11,417 bases of DNA from an uncultured Lachnospiraceae bacterium (GCA_946630765.1 CAMOZF010000028.1:1-11417); one strand, 5' to 3'; shown: positions 1 to 6,609, numbered from the stretch's first letter. Numbers and translations: made by a program. The notes: generated by a model not told the origin, from the sequence alone.

Positions 1-1029
1 CCAGACATCCGGGTAGTTGAAGTCGACCAGCACGAAAAAGATTGACGGGAGCAGTACAAATGCATATTCTACGAGGCGGCCGCCGATCGTATTCATGGTC
101 GAGCCGCCGGCATAGGTCAGGAAAAGGATCAGGGCGTAGCCGTGAAGGGCAATGACCATTTTCCACCAGACCTGCGTCCGAAAGCCCGGGGGCAGCCAGC
201 TTCTCTTATCCGAAAGAGGGAGAAAGCGGGGCCGTTTCCCGGGCGTTTCTTCTTCAGGATCTTCGGAGAGCACCTCAGAAGAGATCGCAGCCGAAAGCAG
301 CTCCTCCATCGGAAGGGCGGAGATATTCAGAAGATCCGAGAGAAGCTCCCGGACATTTTTATAGCGGGTTTCGGGGTCCATCCGCGTACATTTCTCTGTG
401 ATGTTGTGAAGTGCGGCCGGTACCTTTTTCGGATCCATCCCGCCGGTTGAGAGCTCGGTGATCAGCATGCCGATCGCGTAAATGTCCGTCGCCGGGGAGG
501 AGGCGGCAAACCCGTACTGCTCCGGCGCCGCGTAGCCGGCCGTGCCGAAAAGCTCGGTATCGCGCCTTTTTTCGGGCGTCGCTACCTTTGCCGCGTTGAA
601 GTCCACGAGCTTCAGGACGCCGTCCGTGCTCAGGATCAGGTTTTCCGGCTTGATGTCGCGGTGGACAATCGGCGGGTCGGCCTCGTGGAAGGGAAGAAGA
701 ATCTGCACGAGCTCCGCGGTGATTCGAAGGACCTCCGCTTCCGGCAGCGCGCCGCGCTCCTCCAGGATTTCCCGGAGGCTCTGGCCGGGCAGATACTCCT
801 CAATGATGATCAGTTCTTTGCCGTCCTCGAGAATCTCGACGATTTTCGGAACATTCTGGGGATTTCTGCTCCTGATAAACTCAAAAACCGCGCGGTCGTA
901 GATGGAAAGCGTCTTTTTGACATAGAACTTCCCGGTCGCGGTATTCTTGCACAATTCGATATGATCCTTGTTTCCGAAGGCGGAAAGCGGTTCGTAAAAA
1001 GAAAGAATGTACTCGTTTTCTGAAATCAT
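1..1029 (-). CDS. Membrane-anchored Hanks-type serine/threonine protein kinase (3' end outside window)
   Basis: The ATG at 1029 opens a reading frame that runs off the left edge (343 residues visible), preceded by an AAGGGA ribosome site 10 nt upstream. Kinase motifs appear in order: a candidate beta-3 lysine in FYVKKTL (K38/K39), an alpha-C candidate Glu50, a hinge-like EEYLPG near 77-82, the catalytic loop HRDIKPEN (123-130), a metal-binding DFN in place of DFG (143-145), and the activation/P+1 segment FGTAGYAAPEQYG (161-173). The glycine-rich loop is degenerate. After a juxtamembrane stretch with many Glu, Pro and Arg residues come at least two hydrophobic segments (about 290-340), so the catalytic domain is probably cytosolic and tethered by C-terminal membrane helices. 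It is divergent from an HTH gene. The substrate is unknown. The kinase-family call is firm; whether DFN and the weak P-loop lower activity is inference. Confidence 0.93.
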   Translation of the reverse strand, partial: MISENEYILSFYEPLSAFGNKDHIELCKNTATGKFYVKKTLSIYDRAVFEFIRSRNPQNVPKIVEILEDGKELIIIEEYLPGQSLREILEERGALPEAEVLRITAELVQILLPFHEADPPIVHRDIKPENLILSTDGVLKLVDFNAAKVATPEKRRDTELFGTAGYAAPEQYGFAASSPATDIYAIGMLITELSTGGMDPKKVPAALHNITEKCTRMDPETRYKNVRELLSDLLNISALPMEELLSAAISSEVLSEDPEEETPGKRPRFLPLSDKRSWLPPGFRTQVWWKMVIALHGYALILFLTYAGGSTMNTIGGRLVEYAFVLLPSIFFVLVDFNYPDVW

Positions 1030-1043
1030 AAACACAAAATCCC

Positions 1044-1072
1044 TTGCAAAATGTACTGAAAAATGTTATCAA
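1044..1072 (+). promoter_or_regulatory. Possible promoter of the HTH gene
   Basis: TTGCAA (1044-1049), a 17-nt spacer and TATCAA (1067-1072) lie about 60 nt ahead of the HTH start. Both boxes match 4 of 6 consensus positions. The site sits beside the divergent kinase promoter, so one bound protein could affect both genes. This is a weak call. Confidence 0.35.
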
Positions 1073-1073
1073 T

Positions 1074-1102
1074 ACTATATCACAGCAGTCGTAAAAAGTA
1101 AA
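1074..1102 (-). promoter_or_regulatory. Promoter of the kinase gene
   Basis: Read on the minus strand, TTTACT (1102-1097) is followed after 17 nt by TATAGT (1079-1074), and a TGA triplet directly before it makes an extended -10 (TGn). The start codon lies about 45 nt downstream. No other pair in the divergent gap fits as well. Confidence 0.55.
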
Positions 1103-1132
1103 TGCGGCGGACGAGGCTGTGACGGAGGAACG

Positions 1133-1579
1133 ATGAAAGAAGAAAGCACCTCGAAACTGATGGAAATGCTGCGCCGGGTGGATCTGGCGGAGCTGGAAAA
1201 CTTCCGGAAGGAGCATGCGCTTCACGGAAATGAAGGCTTTCCGGAGTTCATGGACGAGAAGATCCGGGAGAAGAAAATACTCCGGAAGGAACTGATCCGA
1301 CAGGCGGATTTTCCGGAAAAGTACGGCTATAAGCTGCTGTCCGGCGAGAGTCATACGACGGAGCGCGACTATATTCTGCGCTTCTGTTATGTGCTGGGGC
1401 TCAGCCTCAAGGACACCCAGCGCGCGCTGAAGCTCTATGGGATGCGCGCGCTGTACGCGAAGGACGAAAGAGACATTGTCCTGATCGTCGCGGTAAACCG
1501 GAAGCTGCAGGTCGTGGACGCGGTCAATGAGCTTCTTCGTGAGAACGGACAGGAGCCCCTGAAAGAGAGCGGACGGTAA
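1133..1579 (+). CDS. XRE-like helix-turn-helix protein paired with the kinase
   Basis: This is a 148-residue protein. I chose the ATG at 1133 because GGAGGA sits just upstream; the open frame extends back to 1007, but that part overlaps the divergent kinase gene and its promoter. Residues 1-47 are charged and helical (E/K-rich). Residues about 48-103 (ILRKELIRQADFPEKYGYKL, then a GESHTTERDYIL turn and a FCYVLGLSLKDTQRAL helix pair) look like the lambda-repressor fold. The C-terminal part, RDIVLIVAVNRKLQVVDAVN followed by ELLRENGQ, matches a tail I know from clostridial XRE-type proteins often encoded beside Ser/Thr kinases. Divergent placement suggests it regulates, or is phosphorylated by, the kinase; that is inference. 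The DNA target is unknown. Confidence 0.8.
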   Translation: MKEESTSKLMEMLRRVDLAELENFRKEHALHGNEGFPEFMDEKIREKKILRKELIRQADFPEKYGYKLLSGESHTTERDYILRFCYVLGLSLKDTQRALKLYGMRALYAKDERDIVLIVAVNRKLQVVDAVNELLRENGQEPLKESGR

Positions 1580-1620
1580 AAACATCGTCTTATATCATAA
1601 CATAAAAAATATCTGAGGAT

Positions 1621-1645
1621 TCCCGCAATTTGCGGGACTTTTTTT
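1621..1645 (+). terminator. Intrinsic terminator of the HTH gene
   Basis: TCCCGCAA and TTGCGGGA form a compact hairpin (1621-1637), followed by C and seven T residues (1639-1645). It lies 41 nt after the HTH stop codon. Confidence 0.85.
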
Positions 1646-1697
1646 ATGCAAAATCGGATAGAATACAGGAAAGGATCAGCGGAAAGGATGAAAGAAT

Positions 1698-2162
1698 TTG
1701 CAGCTCCGAATTCGGTGCCCGCGCTGCGGACAGCTTTTCTATCTATTGAACATTATCGGCCTTCTTCTGGTAGGAAGTGTCATTTATCTGCTGGTTCGGC
1801 CTGGCGCCGACATCAGCAGGCTGATCGTTCGGCTGTTTCACATCCCGGAGCAGAGCCTTTTTTCCGGCGGCCTGTACCGTCAGGTGTCGGAGAAGCCGTG
1901 GCTTTTATGGATCAATAATTTCCTTCCCGACATGCTCTGGGCGGCCGCACTGACCTTTACCGTCTCATGGATCCTCGGACGCGGGAAGCGGCAGCTGATT
2001 CTGACGGGCGCGGTGTCGGCTTTTGTCGAAGTCCTCTCGGAGCTTCTGCAGGCGGCCGGCGTCCTTTCGGGAACCTTTGACAGTTTGGATATTATTCTGG
2101 AGGTTATTGCAACAGGTCTCGTACTGTTGATAATAATATTATTTTTCAGGAGGAAAAAATGA
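1698..2162 (+). CDS. VanZ-like integral membrane protein
   Basis: This is a 154-residue protein with a TTG start. The frame is closed by a TGA at 1689-1691, so no ATG start is available; AAAGGA (1683-1688) is a suitable ribosome site. A short N-terminal CPRCG motif (7-11) precedes hydrophobic segments at about 14-33 (FYLLNIIGLLLVGSVIYLLV), 73-90, 101-120 and 132-150. The segment VLSELLQAAGVLSG-TFDSLDIILEV resembles the VanZ-family signature, in which an ELLQ helix precedes an F-D-x-x-D turn and a last membrane helix; the length is also usual for that family. VanZ-type proteins are linked to teicoplanin resistance in some bacteria, but most are of unknown role and no resistance claim is made. 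Its TGA overlaps the next gene's ATG (ATGA), so the two are translationally coupled. A TAGAAT at 1659-1664 may be a -10 box, without a clear -35. Confidence 0.7.
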   Translation: MQLRIRCPRCGQLFYLLNIIGLLLVGSVIYLLVRPGADISRLIVRLFHIPEQSLFSGGLYRQVSEKPWLLWINNFLPDMLWAAALTFTVSWILGRGKRQLILTGAVSAFVEVLSELLQAAGVLSGTFDSLDIILEVIATGLVLLIIILFFRRKK

Positions 2163-3127
2163 TGAGAAAAACGCTGACAAAGGTGGTCAGCCTGATTCTG
2201 GCCCTGATGCTTTTTGTACTGATGGCAGCGGCAAGCGGATCTTCAGACGACAAGGAAACCAAGGCGATCAGTGCTGAACCTACAGAAGCGGCAGAGGCCG
2301 CAAAAGAGGAGGGAGACAGCGAAGAAGCTGTGAATGAAACCGAAACCGAGAAAGAGACCGAGACGGAAGCGGAGAAAGCCGAAGCCGTGACGATTGAGGA
2401 ACAGGTGCTTGTTGAGCAGGACGGCGTCCGCATCACCGCGAAGGAATATACGGAGGATGCGTTCTTCGGCGAGGGCATCAGGCTTCTGATTGAGAACGAC
2501 ACGGAGAAGAATATTACGGTCGGCTGCAATGCGCTGATCGTGAATAATTTCATGATCACGGACCTGTTTGCGGCGAGTGTTGCGAGCGGAAAGAAGAGCA
2601 ATGAAACCATGTACATGTCCTCTTCCGGGCTCGAGGCGGCCGGAATCGAAGAGGTCGGTCAGGTGGAGATCTATTTCCATGTGTACGATTCGGACAGCTT
2701 TGATGACCTGTTTAACACCGACGTCGTGACGATCAAAACCTCTGCATTTGAGCGGATGGACACGACTCCGGACGATGAGGGGAAAGAGCTTTTCAATGAG
2801 GAAGGTATACGAATTGTCGGCAAATATGTGGACGAAAACAGCTTCTGGGGCGCGGGCATTCTTCTATACATCGAGAATACGAGCGAGCGGAATGTTTCGA
2901 TCAGCTGCGATAATTTCTCCGTGAACGGCTTTATGCTGACGCCGATTTTCTATACGGATATCTACGCGGGGAAGCAGGCCATAGACGATATTACCCTGAT
3001 GTCGTCGGAGCTTGAGGAGAACGGCATCGAGTCCATCACGGATATCGAGCTTTCCTTCCACATTTCCGATCTGAACAGCTATGAGACGATCCGGGATACC
3101 GGCGCGATCAGCTTCAGCGTGGAGTAA
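2159..3127 (+). CDS. Exported protein with two tandem copies of one domain
   Basis: This is a 322-residue protein starting at an ATG 4 nt after AGGAGG (2149-2154). Residues 1-25 are a signal peptide (KK/RK-type charge, hydrophobic LILALMLFVLM core). The usual lipobox cysteine is a serine: it reads LMAAASGSS where LxAACGSS would be expected. Residues about 30-78 are a disordered linker rich in Glu, Thr and Ala. Two homologous domains follow, from about 80 and 207: DGVRITAKEY..FFGEGIRLLIEN matches EGIRIVGKYV..FWGAGILLYIEN, each with one Cys at the same place (VGC, ISC) and a later NNFMI/NGFML and IEEVGQVEIYFHV/IESITDIELSFHI. The fold is probably a beta-sandwich like those found in many Gram-positive exported DUFs. 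No enzyme motif is seen; a role at the cell surface is inference. Confidence 0.8.
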   Translation: MMRKTLTKVVSLILALMLFVLMAAASGSSDDKETKAISAEPTEAAEAAKEEGDSEEAVNETETEKETETEAEKAEAVTIEEQVLVEQDGVRITAKEYTEDAFFGEGIRLLIENDTEKNITVGCNALIVNNFMITDLFAASVASGKKSNETMYMSSSGLEAAGIEEVGQVEIYFHVYDSDSFDDLFNTDVVTIKTSAFERMDTTPDDEGKELFNEEGIRIVGKYVDENSFWGAGILLYIENTSERNVSISCDNFSVNGFMLTPIFYTDIYAGKQAIDDITLMSSELEENGIESITDIELSFHISDLNSYETIRDTGAISFSVE

Positions 3128-3147
3128 GTGAAATGTGAACAGCAATA

Positions 3148-3177
3148 AAAAACGACCGGTTGAACCGGTCGTTTTTT
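3148..3177. terminator. Bidirectional terminator between the exported-protein gene and tRNA-Cys
   Basis: ACGACCGGT and ACCGGTCGT pair around a TGA loop. The stem is followed by TTTTTT on the plus strand and, because AAAAA precedes it, by a T run on the minus strand as well. It serves both converging genes. Confidence 0.9.
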
Positions 3178-3178
3178 C

Positions 3179-3249
3179 AGGCGTCTGCCGGATTTGAACC
3201 GGCGATCAGGGTGTTGCAGACCCACGCCTTACCACTTGGCTAAGACGCC
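3179..3249 (-). tRNA. tRNA-Cys (anticodon GCA)
   Basis: The minus strand gives a 71-nt cloverleaf. The acceptor arms are GGCGTCT (5') and AGACGCC (3') with a U discriminator. The D arm is GCC/GGC with AAGUGGUAA. The anticodon loop CUGCAAC sits on UGGGU/ACCCU, with a U-U apposition at the base of the stem. The T arm is GCCGG-UUCAAAU-CCGGC. CCA is not encoded. The discriminator U and GCA anticodon fit cysteine. A terminator follows within 2 nt. Confidence 0.95.
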
Positions 3250-3269
3250 GTAATATGTACGCAACCGCT

Positions 3270-3298
3270 ATTGTACAACAAAGCCCGGGATTTTGCAA
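3270..3298 (-). promoter_or_regulatory. Promoter of tRNA-Cys
   Basis: On the minus strand, TTGCAA (3298-3293), a 17-nt spacer and TACAAT (3275-3270) end 20 nt before the tRNA 5' end. The spacing and -10 are close to consensus. Confidence 0.75.
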
Positions 3299-3317
3299 GC
3301 CTTTTTTATAAAAGATG

Positions 3318-3346
3318 TTGACAATAAGTGAATGATCGTTTATTAT
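3318..3346 (+). promoter_or_regulatory. Strong promoter of the TetR-family gene
   Basis: A perfect TTGACA (3318-3323), a 17-nt spacer and TATTAT (3341-3346) lie 40 nt ahead of the start codon. A GATC-containing inverted repeat overlaps the spacer, consistent with autorepression. Confidence 0.8.
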
Positions 3347-3370
3347 TAGAACGCAAGTCGATTCGATCAT
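3329..3370. promoter_or_regulatory. Candidate TetR operator (inverted repeat around the promoter)
   Basis: ATGATCG (3332-3338) and CGATCAT (3364-3370) are perfect inverted copies, 32 bp centre to centre (about three helical turns), flanked outside by TGA(A) and TTCA. The first copy also lies within AATGATCGTT, itself nearly palindromic. The same 8-mer TGATCGTT recurs inverted at 4006-4013, upstream of lon. The site is inferred from position and symmetry only. Confidence 0.4.
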
Positions 3371-3386
3371 ATATTCAGAGGTGTTT

Positions 3387-3947
3387 ATGAGGACGAGGGA
3401 CAGTGAAAAGCAGCAGCGGATTAAGGAAGCCATGGTGCGGCTGATTCTTGAAGAGGGAATGAGCGGCGCGTCCGTTTCCAAGATCGCGCGGGAGGCGGGC
3501 GTTTCGCCGGCGACCATTTACATCTATTATACCAGTAAGGAGGAGATGATCTCCGAGGTTTTCCGGGAGTATTCCCACAAATCCTATCACTACCTCCTGC
3601 GGCAGATCCGGCCCGAGATGAGCGGGGCGGACCTCATCGATACGATTGTCCGAAGCAGCTACCGGTATTTTGTGGAGAACGAGGAGATTTTCAGCTTTGT
3701 CGAACAGTGCTCGCACTGCCCGACGATTTCCGGCTCGGTACAGGAGTCGGAGTGCTGCGGCGGTGTTTTCGAGCTGATGCACCACTATCAGGAGCTCGGA
3801 ATTGTGCGGCATCTGAGCGATATGAACCTTTCGGCGGTGCTTTTTGCGCCGGTCAAGTTTCTTGCGATGAACCGCGGGCGGAGCGCGCATATGCAGGAGG
3901 AGCTTTCGGAGCTTTCCGCAATGCTGCAGCGGCTGCTTCTGATGTAA
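3387..3947 (+). CDS. TetR/AcrR-family transcriptional regulator
   Basis: This is a 186-residue protein, normal for the family. The ATG at 3387 is chosen over the in-frame GTG at 3381 because AGAGGTG (3377-3383) is the ribosome site and covers that GTG. The N-terminal DNA-binding domain is clear: the first helix (RIKEAMVRLILEEG), then an HTH with SVSKIAREAGVSPATIYIYY (29-48) and the usual YY-xSKEEMI continuation. The C-terminal ligand domain is variable, as expected, and carries an unusual cysteine set: C108, C111, C123 and C124. The gene has its own promoter and an overlapping inverted repeat. lon is 263 bp downstream on the same strand, separated by hairpins, so control of lon is possible but not shown. 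The ligand is unknown. Confidence 0.9.
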   Translation: MRTRDSEKQQRIKEAMVRLILEEGMSGASVSKIAREAGVSPATIYIYYTSKEEMISEVFREYSHKSYHYLLRQIRPEMSGADLIDTIVRSSYRYFVENEEIFSFVEQCSHCPTISGSVQESECCGGVFELMHHYQELGIVRHLSDMNLSAVLFAPVKFLAMNRGRSAHMQEELSELSAMLQRLLLM

Positions 3948-3953
3948 AACGAA

Positions 3954-3989
3954 GATTGAATAGACGCCGGCGTCTGCCGGCTTTCAATC
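3954..3989 (+). terminator. Hairpin after the TetR gene, terminator-like without a T run
   Basis: GATTGAA (3954-3960) pairs with TTCAATC (3983-3989), and inside it GCCGGC (3966-3971) pairs with GCCGGC (3976-3981) around GTCT. A competing perfect palindrome, AGACGCCGGCGTCT (3962-3975), uses the same bases. No U tract follows, so intrinsic termination would be weak; attenuation or 3'-end protection is as likely. Confidence 0.45.
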
Positions 3990-4024
3990 AACCCTAAAAT
4001 GAACGAACGATCACTTTTAATACT

Positions 4025-4178
4025 GTTCAGGTCCCAGGATAAAACCGTCAACAAGCACGGATGGAACACTTGTGTTCCAGACTGCTTGTTGTCAGTTTTA
4101 TCCGAGGAAGTCAAGAGGCGAAGCCTCTCTGACTTCCTAAATGAGAAATGCGCAGCATTTCGAATTAGGGACCTGAAC
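4025..4178. other. 154-nt four-way-junction structure upstream of lon (leader RNA or cloverleaf MITE)
   Basis: Four helices are nested with almost no unpaired bases. P1 closes the element: 4025-4035 (GTTCAGGTCCC) with 4168-4178, 11 of 11 pairs. P2: 4037-4057 with 4083-4103, 19 of 21 pairs, topped by TGGAACAC/GTGTTCCA (4062-4069/4072-4079). P3: 4105-4119 with 4123-4138, 15 pairs, one bulged C and a GAA loop. P4: AAT/ATT, then a tandem G-A apposition (GA 4143-4144 against GA 4162-4163), then GAAATGC/GCATTTC around GCA. One unpaired nucleotide (4036, 4104, 4139, 4167) separates each neighbouring pair of helices. The strand of any transcript is uncertain; the G-A motif reads as a sheared tandem pair at RNA level. 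lon starts 33 nt downstream. I do not recognise a known RNA family. Confidence 0.65.
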
Positions 4179-4210
4179 TATAATACACCACAAAAAGAGG
4201 AGGAAAAACG

Positions 4211-6520
4211 ATGTTGATTATCCCTGTCAATAATATGACGCTTGCGCCGAATGCTCTGATATATGTGAGCCTGGACCAGCTGAAGAAAAATGCGGGCGGG
4301 AAGGGCTTTTCACTTCATGAGAAGCTCGTACTGATCGCCCAGAAGGACGGCGTCGAGGAAGGAAAATATACGGAGGAGAGCTTCTACCCGATCGGCGTTC
4401 TCGGGACGATCGAGGACATTCATCCGCAGGGCTATGCGGTCATCCGCACGCAGTACCGGGTGAATCTGGACATGATCGCGCTCAATCCGGACGGCACGAT
4501 CGACCTCACGATCTCAAGAAGAAGCGATATCGAGGATCTGGAGCCTTCGCTGGAGCAGGAGAAGCTTGCGGACCTCAAGAAGGAGATGCGCGGCTTTTCC
4601 GAAGGCCTTCAGTGGGCGGAGGCGGCCGACCAGATCATCGGCCGGATCGATACGCTGGAGACTGCGGTCTGCGTGATTTCGCCATTTATGGAGCTTTCGC
4701 AGGAGCAGCGTTATGAGGTGCTCGCGGAGGATCGAAGGGCCCGGCGTGCGGAAATCATCGAGAAGCTTTTGTATGATTTTCTGGAGGTCGGGCGGATCCG
4801 GAACGAGGCCATGAGCTCCCAGCAGAAGGACTATCAGAAGATGTACAAGGAAGCAGCGATCAAGCGCCAGATGGAGCATCTGCAGAAGGAGCTGGATGAA
4901 ATGCATCCCGAAAATGTCTCGGATGTGCGGCGCTTCGAGAAAAAGATCGCGGAATCCGGCATGAATGAGACCGCGAAAAAGGAGGCGGAAAAGGTCCTGA
5001 ACCGGCTGAAGCAGGAGGGCAAGGAAAATGCGGAATCCGGCATGCTCTATGACTGGCTGGACTTTGTGACCGGACTTTCGTGGAAGAAGGAAGCGATACG
5101 GCACATCGACCTTTCCGAGGCGCAGCGGATCCTTGACGAAGATCATTACGGTCTGAAGAAGGTGAAGGAACGGATCATTCAGCAGATTGCGGTCATGAAT
5201 CTGAAAAAGGAGCAGTCCGGGTCGATTCTTCTGTTTGTCGGCGCGCCCGGAACCGGCAAGACGAGCATCGGAAAGAGCATTGCCCGCGCGCTCGGCCGGG
5301 AATACGCCCGCGTGAGCCTGGGCGGCGTGCACGACGAATCGGACATCCGCGGACACCGGCGGACCTATATCGGCGCCATGCCGGGGCGCATCATGGACGG
5401 GGTCAGCAAGAGCGGCGTTTCCAATCCGGTCATGGTGCTGGATGAGGTGGACAAGCTGTCGGATTCCTTCCACGGAAGCCCGGCGAGCGCGCTTCTGGAG
5501 GTGCTGGACCCGGAGCAGAACAACAGCTTTACCGACCACTACATGAACGTCCCCTACGACCTGTCGGATGTGCTTTTCATCTGCACGGCCAACACGACGG
5601 ATACGATCCCGGAGCCGCTTCTGAACCGGATGGAGGTGATCCGCTTCAACGGTTATACGCCGCAGGAGAAGCTGCAGATCGCGAAGGAGCATCTGGTCAG
5701 AAAGTCCGAGGAACAGATGGGCATCGAAAAGGAGCAGCTGGAATTTACCGAAGAGGCGCTCGACACCCTGATCTCGGACTATACGATGGAGGCCGGCGTG
5801 CGCGGGCTCAGAAAGCACATCGATACGATCTGCAGGAAGCTTGCGGTGAAGATTTCGGAGCATCCGGAGGAGAAGATTTCGGTCAGCGCGGACATGGTCC
5901 GGGAAGAAATGGACATGCATCCCGTGGAGCACGAGCGCGTGCTGGAGAGCCCGAAGCCGGGCGTCGTCACGGGCCTTGCCTGGACGCCGGTCGGCGGAGA
6001 AATCCTCTATATCGAGACGCTGGCCTCAAAGGGCGAGGGGAAGCTTACGATTACCGGGCAGCTCGGAGACGTGATGAAGGAGTCAGCGATGATCGCCCTG
6101 AGCCTCGTGAAAAATCTTTTCCCGGAGCGCGCGAAATTCTTCCGGGAAAATGACCTGCATATCCACGTGCCGGCGGGCGCGGTCCCGAAAGACGGGCCGT
6201 CTGCGGGCGTGACGCTGACGACCGCGCTGAGTTCGCTTCTTCTGAACCGCGCGGTGGATCCGACGATCGCGATGACCGGAGAAGTTTCGCTTCGCGGCGC
6301 CGTGACGCCGATCGGCGGCCTTCCGGAGAAGCTTCTTGCGGCGGACCGGGCCGGGATCCGGCGGGTATTCATCCCGAAAGCGAATGTGCTCGACCTTCGG
6401 GACGTTCCGGAGGAGGTGAAGCAGCATCTGGAGATCATCCCGGTGTCGAGCGTTTCGGAGCTTCTGATCGGCGCGGGCCTCATGTCCGGCTCCTGTGAAG
6501 AGGAAAGCATCGCGGGCTGA
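4211..6520 (+). CDS. lon: ATP-dependent protease La (Lon)
   Basis: This is a 769-residue soluble AAA+ serine protease that unfolds and degrades damaged or regulatory proteins in the cytosol. AGGAGG (4198-4203) lies 7 nt before the ATG. The N-terminal substrate-binding domain (about 1-200) is divergent: it begins IPVNNMTLAPNA rather than the common LPLR...FP. A coiled-coil stretch (about 200-300, KDYQKMYKEAAIKRQMEHLQ onward) precedes the AAA+ module with Walker A GAPGTGKT (344-351, K350) and Walker B VMVLDEVDK (D411, E412). The C-terminal protease domain has the catalytic Ser664 in KDGPSAG and Lys707 in GGLPEKLLAA; their 43-residue separation equals that of E. coli Lon. It has no terminator before the scfA promoter, so some read-through is likely. 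Regulation may involve the structured block upstream; no CtsR or CIRCE site is seen. Confidence 0.97.
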   Translation: MLIIPVNNMTLAPNALIYVSLDQLKKNAGGKGFSLHEKLVLIAQKDGVEEGKYTEESFYPIGVLGTIEDIHPQGYAVIRTQYRVNLDMIALNPDGTIDLTISRRSDIEDLEPSLEQEKLADLKKEMRGFSEGLQWAEAADQIIGRIDTLETAVCVISPFMELSQEQRYEVLAEDRRARRAEIIEKLLYDFLEVGRIRNEAMSSQQKDYQKMYKEAAIKRQMEHLQKELDEMHPENVSDVRRFEKKIAESGMNETAKKEAEKVLNRLKQEGKENAESGMLYDWLDFVTGLSWKKEAIRHIDLSEAQRILDEDHYGLKKVKERIIQQIAVMNLKKEQSGSILLFVGAPGTGKTSIGKSIARALGREYARVSLGGVHDESDIRGHRRTYIGAMPGRIMDGVSKSGVSNPVMVLDEVDKLSDSFHGSPASALLEVLDPEQNNSFTDHYMNVPYDLSDVLFICTANTTDTIPEPLLNRMEVIRFNGYTPQEKLQIAKEHLVRKSEEQMGIEKEQLEFTEEALDTLISDYTMEAGVRGLRKHIDTICRKLAVKISEHPEEKISVSADMVREEMDMHPVEHERVLESPKPGVVTGLAWTPVGGEILYIETLASKGEGKLTITGQLGDVMKESAMIALSLVKNLFPERAKFFRENDLHIHVPAGAVPKDGPSAGVTLTTALSSLLLNRAVDPTIAMTGEVSLRGAVTPIGGLPEKLLAADRAGIRRVFIPKANVLDLRDVPEEVKQHLEIIPVSSVSELLIGAGLMSGSCEEESIAG

Positions 6521-6530
6521 TCGTCTCTTC

Positions 6531-6559
6531 TTGACTTTTTGCGGCTTCTGTGGTATGCT
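6531..6559 (+). promoter_or_regulatory. Promoter of scfA
   Basis: TTGACT (6531-6536), a 17-nt spacer and TATGCT (6554-6559) with TGG just before the -10 (extended -10) start 10 nt after the lon stop codon. The predicted leader to scfA is about 80 nt. Confidence 0.75.
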
Positions 6560-6609
6560 TGACACGCTGTTTACAGAGGCGGCATCTGCGCCGCGGACCG
6601 TAAATCAGC

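Noticed and set aside
881..1585. Minus-strand open frame (234 codons) over the HTH gene
   Set aside because: It overlaps the HTH gene antisense and the kinase start; no ribosome site or domain.
1646..1918. Plus-strand 90-codon frame overlapping the VanZ-like gene
   Set aside because: No hydrophobic or domain pattern, and it runs out of frame with the VanZ-like gene that is coupled to the next one.
4025..4178. T-box or other known riboswitch before lon
   Set aside because: No T-box AGGGTGG-type signature, no terminator with T run at its end, and lon is not a usual target.
4190..4210. CtsR operator upstream of lon
   Set aside because: No tandem GGTCAAA heptads anywhere in 3950-4210.
3999..4217. 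Plus-strand 72-codon frame before lon
   Set aside because: It covers the four-helix element; its sequence is dictated by the inverted repeats, it overlaps the lon start and has no ribosome site.
4514..5932. Long minus-strand open frame (472 codons) inside lon
   Set aside because: It is antisense to a certain lon gene; its Leu/Arg/His-rich, low-complexity composition is what a G+C-rich complement gives, and it has no domain or ribosome site.
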